The position numbers were made by a program, and so were the translations under genes. DNA of 64,000 nucleotides from Scortum barcoo. Lineage: Eukaryota > Chordata > Actinopteri > Centrarchiformes > Terapontidae. The notes beneath the pieces are model-generated. The model saw only the letters and a program-made list of their open reading frames with translations, had not been told where the DNA came from and searched no databases. This document shows, piece after piece, positions 13,238 through 24,004 of this stretch (position 1 is its first letter; each line of letters begins with the position of its first letter). The stretch covers positions 23,393,001 to 23,457,000 of the forward strand of contig CM041553.1 of the NCBI GenBank assembly GCA_023238725.1, in the 5' to 3' direction.

Positions 13238-16200
13238 GATTTCCCCTTTTGGTCGCAGTCTTTAGCTTTGGTCCCACAGTCAGGTGTGACACGAAAAAAA
13301 AAAGAAAAAAAAAGAGGAAGGACGGTGGTTTAAGAGGGCCCTCACATCCTTCAAGAGCAAGAGCTAGTAAGATAAGAGAGGGTGAGGGAGCAAACAAGCG
13401 GGAAGAGGGTGAGGGTGGAAATTCAGCCAAAGATTCAGAGCCGGAGCTATTCCCCGGACATCATCTGAGGGCTGAATTTTTTTTTTTTTTCTGTGTGTGT
13501 GTGTGTGTGTGTTTGAGCTGTTGATATTTGCTCTCCTCTCTGCCTTATGTATGTCCTCAATCTCTCTCTCTCACTCTCTCCCTCTCCCTCTCTCTCTCTG
13601 GCATCCTCCTCCTCCCCTCCCCTCAGCCTCAATCACCCAGACACAGACGCATGCATGCTCACGCAGAATCGCGCGCAGCAGGCGGATGCGCGCATACACA
13701 CTTTCTTTCTCACACACACACTGCCTCACTCACACACACACACACACACATACACGTACACACACTCACACACACACACATACTCACACACCCTTCCTGG
13801 AGGTGCTGGGAGCAGCTGCAGCATTAGCGTTGAAAGAGATTTGCCGTTGACTGGAGTTTGCATCCCCCCCTGTTAATGAATGGATGCTACGGCGATAGGC
13901 TCGGGAGCTTCTTCCGTTGGATTGCGGGAAACGGTGGATATCTATTCTTGAATTTATTTATTTATTTCTATGCTCTCCATTTTTTTCTCCCCACCCTCTC
14001 CTGGTGTGCTGTTGTCGAAAGGACGATGGGGTCTTGTGCTTGATCGGATAAAGATGGAGGTGAACGTGGCGTCTCCAGTGCTTGGCATACTATTGAGGTT
14101 TCACTGCCCATTAGGGTGAATGGAGCTTTTATTTCTGTTTTTTTTTAAGTGGGCTCTTTTGTTTTCCGTGGATCGGCCGAGCACTCCTGTGGTGAATTGA
14201 GCTATTGTCGAAGACTGGGCCTCTTTAGCTTTAATCTTTGACTATCCATCCATCCCCTCCCTTCCTTCCCCTGTTACCTTCTGCTCAAAAGGAACAAGCA
14301 GATCCCAAAACCTCCACTGAAATCTCTCCTCGCCGTCCTCCTTGCTTCCAATGCCCCATTTCCCTCATCTCTACCCCTGCCCCCCCACCTCTCTCCCGCT
14401 CCCTCCTCCCACATCAGAGTGGCTACGTAATGTGCCTCCCTACGCATGCAAATGGGGATGCTACAAATGGTGGCTGGGACTGATGCCGATGAAAGGGTGA
14501 TGCCTCGCGCAATCACCTGCACCTCCGCCGCCGCTGCCGTCGCTCCAGATCAGCCTGGGAGAGCCCAGCAGCCGATGACAACCACCCACAGTGCGAACAC
14601 GGTCGTTTGTAGCTTGCTCGTGGATGTAAATGAGACGTGTGTATGTGTGTGAAGGTGCACACTGGTTCCTGCCATGTCTGGTGTGTGATCGCTCTAGCGG
14701 GACGTTCTTACTGATGCGGGGGAGGCACTGAGCCTGAGGTTGGTCGACCTCCCCCTGCACACCCCCCCTTTCCCCATCCTTCCTACCCCCATCCTCCCCA
14801 TTCCACTACCAACCTAACCCCCCCACACCCCTCCTCCTCCCCACCCCTTACACCTTATCCCAGAAGCCCCCCTGGGGTGAAGGCCACCTGGTAAAGGGGT
14901 CACGATGAAGAAGAACCGCAGCAGCAATCTGCGACGGGCCTGGCCCAGCTCGGAGCTTACCGAACGCCCGCTGGAGCACAATCTCTCCCGTAGCGAGAAA
15001 GACATCCGTGTGCAGAAGCAGCATCTTCCTCCCCCTCCTCCTCCTCATTTCTCTCCGTCCCCGCCAAGTTATCGTGCGCCAGGTGAGTCAGACCCTCCCA
15101 CCAGCGGAGGCTCCTCCCTCTGCTCGGAGTTAGCAAAGACACGGTTTGATTTGGGAGCAGAGGAAGGAGTTCAAAGTGGGGCAGTGTTTTCACGTTATGA
15201 AGTAGGAAATGTTCATGTGTTTAGAACTGTTCCTTTTCATTCCTTTTTTAACGTTTCAAATAAGCTAAAACAGAAATATGGCAGGGGAAATATTTTGAAT
15301 GATTTAATCTAAAGCTTTCTTTTATTATAGTCCCATTTGGCTTGTTTTAAAACTCATTAGACTGTAGCTTAATGCGTCCAATTTCCTGACATATTTTCAC
15401 ATATTCTTCAAATTCACTGACCCATATTAAAAATATACAATAAAACTAATGGTAATAATGTACATTTAACATTATTTTGCACCATTTTTCTTTTGCCAAA
15501 TATCTAAAAGTTCTGTCGTTTTAGGATACATCAGTTGCAGCCCCTTTGCCCCAAATTTTGTGACAGATTCATATTTTGTGTTTGCTGAGATTACAAAATG
15601 GCTTTTGGAACACCTGACATCATAAACCAATGTAAGAAAATCACATCCATTTAGTTTTTGTATGATAAATATTTGCATGTTTTTCTGCTCTTTTCTTGCC
15701 TCGTTGTAAGATGTGAAACAGAAATACTACAGCCTCATTCCCACACCGCCGAAAAAACAAGTAAAATACTATAAAAGCACAGGGCAGGGGGATTTAAAAA
15801 AAATTTTTTTTAGGACCAGTTCACTGGCAGATCCAGCTTTTCGCATGTTTACTGAAAACCACGTAAAGCCTTCTAAAGCCACATAAAGCTTAAGGGGCTG
15901 TGATACTAAGCAGAGATAACGTCATCGTGTTGCTTAACTGACCATTCAGCTGAGCGCGGTGAGGAGGCTCGGCCCTGCGCAGCTCTCAGCTCAGGTAACA
16001 CGAGCGTGGACGGGCAAATGATGTCCAAACTTTAAAACAGCAATCAACAAGGGCAGCATCCATTCTGTTGTTTATCTGCAGATGTCAGGGGGCATGACGA
16101 TAGCTTAGAAATCAGATACGGAGGCCTCGACACTGTATTTCCTACACTGTGTCGCGTGATTCTCTATCGATCACCAGATTTAGGTCACAGGACAGGGTCA

Positions 16201-19200
16201 GCTAGGGCACAGATGCTGCAGCAATGGATTCTGCGTGTTGCTTTACAACCTTTCAGCGGGGTAGATGTTTGCTCTCAGAGGGGCTTGAAGCCGGGCCGTC
16301 TGGTTGTAGGATGATCTCACTACTCACTACCGCTGACAGCAAAGCCAGCTTAATTCGACAAAGGCAAGAGAGAAATTCTGAATGTAAGCTCTCAATGTGG
16401 TGCTAAAGTCATTCGTATTTTGTTAAATTTAAAATACATATGGGGGTGGGGGCTCTCTGAGGATCGCGCCTGCTTCCTTTTCCGTTTGTGAGATGATGTG
16501 AATGACGAGGTTTGCAAAGGCTCAGGTGATCTCACGCTGCAGCAGCCGCCTTCGCTTTGCTAACCTACGAGAAAGCAGGAGGAGTGAGAGGCTAAAGGAA
16601 GCACAGGGAGGAGGGGTGGAGCTGTTCCAGGCAGCATGCAAACTGCTGCTGTTTGACCATTACATCATAGCTTCACACGCTGCGCCTGCTGTTCATTCAT
16701 GATCTCACAGTTGTGCTTGTGCCTCCTCCTCCTTCCTCCTCCTCCTCCTCCCTCCTGCAGGTGACGTGTCTCCGATCAGTATGTCACCTATCAGCCAGTC
16801 ACAGTTCATCCCGCTGGGGGAGATCTTGTGCCTGGCCATCTCTGCTATGAACTCTGCCCACAAGCCTGTCAACCAGGAGGCTCTGGTGGAGCACCTCACT
16901 GCCAGCTTCCCAGGTACGCTCCTCTGACCTCGTTCTTAAAATGGGACTGCACTAAAGCATGCAGAGACTGATTTGAAATGCATAATGTCGCATATGATGG
17001 TAGAAACTCACCAGTTACTGTTAATACTGAGATAGAAATGGTTTATGACTGTATACACCCGTCCATGTGTCATAGCTTGGCTTATTGTCTTCTAATTTGA
17101 TGCTCATTAACATCATCTCAGTATATTGTCAAAGCAGTAATATGCATTTTATGCAGATTTAGGATAAAACCCAGGTTTGAAAATAACCAACCTTGAAGCC
17201 TTTACATATATTTTGACCTCACCTCTAACACATTAAATGAATTAAATGACAGTTGAGATATTTCATCCTGTAAAATCTGGCAAACAACATGTCAATGTTT
17301 CAGGAATATATCTGTAACCAGTCAATTAAGAAATTAGTCAATAGAAAGAATATTAATTAACTAATTCTAATGAATAATTTCTATAGCTGCTGTGCAGCTT
17401 CTCAGGTATATGTATATGATAGTAAACAGAATTCTTTTGGAAACTAGACAACACAAGACGTTTGAAGGCGTCACATTGGGAAATTATGGAGGATATTTTT
17501 AACATTTCGTACTCAAAATGCCAACATTTGATGGTAAATCCACATGTACTCTCGATTAAAATGTTGGTGAAATAGGCCTAAAATGTGCTAAAACACTTCT
17601 GCGCCATGTCCCATCCTCCTCGTCTATTTTTTATTCAAATATTGTCTTTCAGATTTGACACACAATATATACATATGGATTTATTTGACACTGTCTGATT
17701 AAATTATTTATGGGTCTGAATCGTGGATATTCAGTTGTTGAAGTGATTTATGTACATAAAAACAACCAGACCAGTAGTCATTCCTAAGCTTTAATTCAGT
17801 GACATCATGCAAATTGCACATTTATGTCACAAATTATGATCATATCAAATAGATTATTATCATATCTATTTTATCATATCTATTTATATATTTTTCTAGA
17901 CTTTCTAATTACGGTTCTCACATTGTGCAAAACTAAGATTTATCTGCTTATGATCTGCTTTTTACTGTGTCAAAAACCTGCAAATAATTTGACTGCTTCA
18001 ACAAAGTGCTCATAATCCTGTTTGTTTTAACAGTGTGAATTTACATAATGTTTTAATAATATTGTAATATTCATTACTACAATTTATTAAACAATTAAAT
18101 CCTGGACTTTTGAATATCTTGGTGGTTATACAGGTTTAACCACTGTATAACCAAGTTGTCACTCAAATTTAATAGGAAGCATGTCTTTTAAATCCATCTT
18201 TACTTCTATACAATGTGCCAGTGGAGTTGAACTTATAGGTTGCATCATTTCTGTGTTAAAAAAAAAAAAAACCCACAGGGGTGATGTAATGTCAGGCAAC
18301 ACAAGGCCTTGCTAGACAAAGGTTATGAATGATGTTGTTCAAATGGACTGCTTTTAATTTTGATGTGGTTATTTATAAATGGTTGAGGCCACTGATGGTG
18401 CTTCGAGTCCTGATGAAATATTTTCAGGAGTCATCTAAGAATGGGAGTGTTTAGTTTATTAAGTCACACTTGTTTTTAGGTTTTTAGGTTAGATTGTATG
18501 CTGGAGTCAATATTAAAGTAGATTTGCAAGACACAGACATTCCTGAAAATACATGTGGATTATGAAGGGGTTGATTTAAGAAAAGATCACTTTGTTAAGA
18601 AGAAATTAAAAAATGCCCGTTTCATGTGATGTAAAACTCACTTAAAGCTTTTAAAGAAGGCGCAAAAAAGGCAGTCATTACCATAATTTTTTAGAGGACT
18701 TAAAAAACAATCCAAAAAATGTTCCATATTTAAAAAAAATGATTAAAATAGGAACCTTCAAACAGCCATTAAAACTTGGATGTACCCACCACTGAGTCTG
18801 TTTGTACAATCAAACCAATGTAAGTTTAGTTTAAAGTCTAGAGATCATAATGTTTCATAAAGACACAGTACCACTTGAATTTTAGAGAAATGTGACTAAA
18901 ACATCATCAGATACATCTATATCTTTGATATAATGGTGCATCCATTAAAACATGGCAACTTTAATTTGAAATGTGAGCTCAACATGAGCTATATAATATA
19001 GCATGAATTATATGTTGGATTGAGATACGATGCAGGATATATGCAGTATGTGGTACTGTCATACTATGTGTACAAGTTTTATATTTTATTTTAAATGTAA
19101 TGGCAAATTTAAAGGGCAAAGGATGAATCAGTACTGTGATTAGTTATTAGTTTGGATTTCTTATCAATTTATGGTTCAGTCATGAATAAAAAAACAATCA

Positions 19201-22200
19201 AATACCCCACATCATCCTCATCCAGTCCTAATTCTGACTCATGTTTAATATATGCTTCTAATACTGCAGATATCTGATTTACATTTTAATTGATGTGTAA
19301 ACTTGCATTGTGAAACATCATGCAAGTACCACAAATTGTATTCATATAAAAACAGCCCTCAAGCTAGTTTTCATGTTATCTTATCTCTAGATTAGAATTG
19401 GGGAAGGTGGTTTATTTGTTTGTTTGTTTTTTGGTTTGTTTGGGTTTTTTTTCTTTTAGGTCTTGATTTTCTAACAGGTCAATTACATACCAGACAAAGG
19501 AATCTTTATTTTCTTGAAATATAATCTGTTCTTTTAGATTATTTTACTTACCTTTTACTTACCCCAAATTACGTAATTGCCCTCTGTTGAAACACTTTTT
19601 ATAAATGAAGTTTTTAAATAGAAATTTCTAAAACTTTGCTTCAACTTTGTTCGTTGTGTGTCTCCTCCAGGCGTGCCTACACCCAGCTCAGAGGTGCTGC
19701 GACATACCCTGAACATGCTGGTGCGAGAGAGGAAGATCTATCCAACTCCAGAGGGCTACTTCATTGTCACCCCCCAGACCTACTTTATCACTCCTTCCCT
19801 CATCAGAACCAACAACAAGTGGTATCACCTGGATGATCGGCTGCAAGAGCGTCAACCGCAACAGTCACAGCAGCAGCAGCAACAACAACAGCAGCAGCAG
19901 CAACAACAGCAGCAGCAGCAACAGCAGCAGCAGCAACCTCAGCAATGCACTTCGCCACAGTCTGGCAATGCCACACCATCCACACCTGGCTGTCTGAGAG
20001 AGAGGCCTCCTCGCAAGAATCACAATGACTCATACAACTCCTATCGCGAAGACCCGTCCAGACTTCACACCTCTGCGCTCCAAAGTAAGTCACCAAAGGA
20101 GCACAGGGGAGATTCTTATCAAAGTAAGCCACCCAAGGATCACAACAGTGGGGAACCTCCACCAAGCACGTCAGCCAAGGAGCACCGAGGAGAACCGCCG
20201 TCATACCCTTATCCCCCTCTTCCCACTTCCCCTCCTGCCCAGCAAACGCCACCTCAAGATCCCGCTGATAAGAGCAAAAGCATCACTTCTTTCCCTTATA
20301 AAACTGACACTCTGACCAAAAAGAAAGAAGGAAGTGGTGGCAGCGGAACTGGCGAGAAGCAGTCCAAAAGGTTCGGTCTCAGGCTCTTCAGGCTGAGCTT
20401 CAAGAAGGACAAGATGAGGCAGCTGGCCACCTTCTCAGCCCAGTTCCCCCCAGAGGAGTGGCCTCTTCGTGACGAGGACGTGCCAACCACGCCCATTCCC
20501 CGTGAGGTGGAGATGGAGATAATCCGCCGAATCAACCCCGACCTAACAGTGGAGAACGTGGCAAGGCACACGGCTGTGATGAAGAGGCTGGAGGAAGAGC
20601 GTACGCAGAAGAACAAGGCGGGGTCTTCGGCCCAGCACAGTGCACGCAGCAGAAGGGGGAGGGGCCACAGGAGAGCCACACATGGTAAGTCCCGCTCACA
20701 CAGCAAGCCCCGAACCTCCAGGGGAGACCCATCTGAGGGTTCAAACTGGGACCTTTTGTTCATGGAAAGGGATTACCGCTTTTTTAGCCACTCGTTGGTT
20801 CGCTCGCCTCGGGAGGCCATGTACACCTTGGAGCGCAGAAGGAGTGGAGGTGCAACATACCTGGTCCATAGCAACCCCAACATTACTGAATCGTACTGCC
20901 CTGTTACCCCTGAGTGGGATGTGTCTGGGGAGCTAGCCAAGAGACGGACGGAGATGCCCTTTCCTGAGCCATCGCGCGGGACGTGTCAGTCCAGAGTGCA
21001 AAGAAGTCACAGTCACAATCAGGACAGGAAGTCGCGTCACGACAGGTCGGACCAAGCTAAGGAACGGTCTCGGTCCATGGACAACTCCCTCAAAGGCCCG
21101 TCGCTGGGGGCGCCAGAAGACTTTGAACCCAACCTGGAGGAGCGTAGTCATTACTACACTGATGACGGCACCCTGCGCGCCACGCAGAAGTCCTCCCACT
21201 ACTCAAGGATCATGTTCTCTGCTGCTAAGTTCCACTCTGATTTTAATGTGCCTGATTTGGGGAAAGGGAGTTTGGATGAGTCAAGGATCCGGAGTACGAT
21301 GGAGAGGAACAAAAGCAGAGACAGCTTGCCAACGTACAATGAGCTAATGGGACTTTCTCCTAAGCCCTCAACAGATGAGTACTTCCAGTGCAATACGTCA
21401 AATGAAACAATCCTAACTGCCCCTTCGCCTCAGGCAAAATCAGAATATGACACATTAACCTCATCAGGGGGACTCCGAAAGGGCTCTCCGGCTGACCGCC
21501 AAACGCCTCACCTCACCTCTCCTCACACGATGGAGTACAAAGAGGACTTGTCGGCAGCAAAGGGACAGAACGGTTCAGTGCGACTGACGCCAAGCCAGAC
21601 GCCGGAGCCGGTGCAAAATGCCCGTTTGACGCCACACCAACACAATGTAGATCCCGGAGGGGGAGGAGGCGGTATGGTAATCAAGAGGAAAGAGATCTTC
21701 AGCAAGGACACTTTGTTCAAACCTCCACACAATGCCTTGTCCACAGGCTACGTGGACAGCAGCTACACCAAGTCCGGCACATTGCGGAAAGCCTCACATG
21801 CCAAATCAACAGAGGCCCTAGACAATCCTGAGCCCCAGCAGCCTTCCAATTCAGCCACTTCCTCAGCATCACCTGCAGTTTTACAGGGCTGCTTAGAGCC
21901 AACAGTCCCCTCCGCCTCCTTTGACTATTATAATGTATCAGACGACGAGGAAGAGGAAGAGGCAGAGGAGGACTCGCACAAAGAGTTGGCAAAGGCAGAG
22001 GACAACAAAGAACACGGGGAAGGGGGAGGTAACGGCGGAGGCAGTGGTGGCGGCGGGGAGGGAACCATGCAGTGGCTCCTGGAGCGGGAGAAGGACCATG
22101 ATCTGCAGCGGAAACTGGAGACCAATCTGACCTTACTCAGCCCCAAGGAGACGGAGAACAGCAGCAGCCAGAAGTCGGCCCACTCTGCCCGTTTGGACAG

Positions 22201-23939
22201 CATGGACAGCAGCAGTGTCACGGTGGACAGTGGATTCAACTCCCCAAGGTACGCTAAAATGAATTGACTCGACTGTGTATTATCTTCATACCATTCATAC
22301 TGTTTGCTTGAGTCTTAAATAAGCATTATTGCTAAAGCAGGAGAGGTAAACTCAGGTGGAACACAGTGGTGCCCAAAATATCCCCAAACATCTGTATTAC
22401 TGTCAGATCAGACATTGTCAGTGTGTCTTTCTGTAATATATTGTGACTAAAAGTCACTCACTTGAAAAATCTGAACAGAAGTTGGTGGTAAAACCAGCTG
22501 CATCTCACAGTTTTCCTCAGTTTTTTTGTCAGATTTTATGTTTTTATCACACACAATCATGTGAATAGGTTAGCAGGCTACCAAACTGAGAAAATTCACT
22601 CAACTATCACAAAAGAGGATAGTGAGGAACCCAGGTTAATGTATTTACAATCAAATTCAGGTCTTGACTTCACTCAGTGGTCACGTTATAAGGTAAACCT
22701 GTACATTAATCCAATACAACAGGCCTGCCATAACATCTAGCTCTAAGAAGCTGATAATGTTCAGCTGGTGACTTTTATATACAATTATATTTTTATCATT
22801 GAGGTTTTATTCAAGACTCTGCCGATGTACCTAATGAAGTGGAGTGTATATCTATACACTATATTTATATTAATATATAATTGCTTATTATTTTAGGATT
22901 ATCTTTCAGTGACATGTTCCAGCTGTGCTATTTAATCAGATAAAACGTTGGTCAAACAGTGAGAGTTTTAGTTTTGTTGCTTCAGCTACAGTCTAGTAAC
23001 ATTTCTGACAGCAGAATCCACTCAGGACTGGACAAGTCTTGTTTTCTATAATTGGTGTGCAGTGGTATTGTGCTCACACTCCACTGAAAAAGCTTCGACT
23101 CTGCTGTTGGGTTAGCTGATCACATTTGAACTATTTAGTTCATGAACATGTAATATTTAGCAACACCACCTTTTTCTGTTTCTGCAATACCTTTAATAGT
23201 AATCTAATAATTTATTTATTATATCAATTATCTTGGCGTCATCAACTTGGCAGTTCATTTGCTTGGATCAAGCAGCTGTGACTCTGCAGTGTCATTGTTG
23301 TATTTTCTCCATTTTGAAAGTGACCATAATAGAAACAACGGACTGTTTTACAGTGATCTTCAGTTTTAGATGAATGAGACAGTCATGTCATGAACAAGCA
23401 AATTATTTATAGAGACATGGATAAAAGGTATTAACATGAGATGAATAGTTTCAGCTTCACATAAAGTTGCAAACATTTCTTTATCAGACAAACAAGTGTA
23501 CAAGCTTGCAAGCTATTTCTGCTCCTCCAGTGAAACATGAGCACAGAGCAGCAGTTTAACAGTGTTGAATCACTTGTGAACCATCTAAACACGATTTAGC
23601 AGACAGCTACCAGAAGGGGTATTCCACCAATTTAATACCACACAAACATAACGTTGTTGGACGCATGAGAGACACATTAAAAAAAGTCCAAATTGAAGCT
23701 GCAGACACCGAGCTATCCCAACCAACCTAATATGACAGCCTACACTTCCCATAATGTAAATCAGTTTTTAAAAATATAGATAAACTAAAGATAAAATAAC
23801 CGTGATGACATGATCTGGGTATTTTTTTCAGATCCCTTGAGAGGCGCAGAAGACGTTATATATAACTATGTCTCTTGATGTGCAAAGTTGGTGGAATTCT
23901 CCTTTAATACTGCACATGTAGGCCCTTGAGAAAATAAAG

Positions 23940-24004
<65 letters not shown>

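Larger units (their letters stand above)
6787..14230 (+). other. STOX2 intron between first exons 1a and 1b
   Basis: No further coding exon was recognised. The intron contains a 40-T run followed by a TG repeat (9888-9945), two diverged interspersed repeats (11585-11890 and 12070-12415), and a microsatellite-dense belt from 12780 to 13800 ((TCC)n, (CA)n, (TG)n, (CT)n). The rest appears unique. Confidence 0.5.

Noticed and set aside
13497..13876. Overlapping 100-residue frames rich in His-Thr and Ser-Leu
   Set aside because: These are products of CT and CA microsatellites in the upstream STOX2 region.
19803..20252. 149-residue minus-strand frame with an alanine-rich run
   Set aside because: It is the antisense shadow of the STOX2 glutamine tract.
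23940..24001. TATA-box promoter
   Set aside because: It is a 60-base TA microsatellite inside a STOX2 intron with no adjacent exon start.
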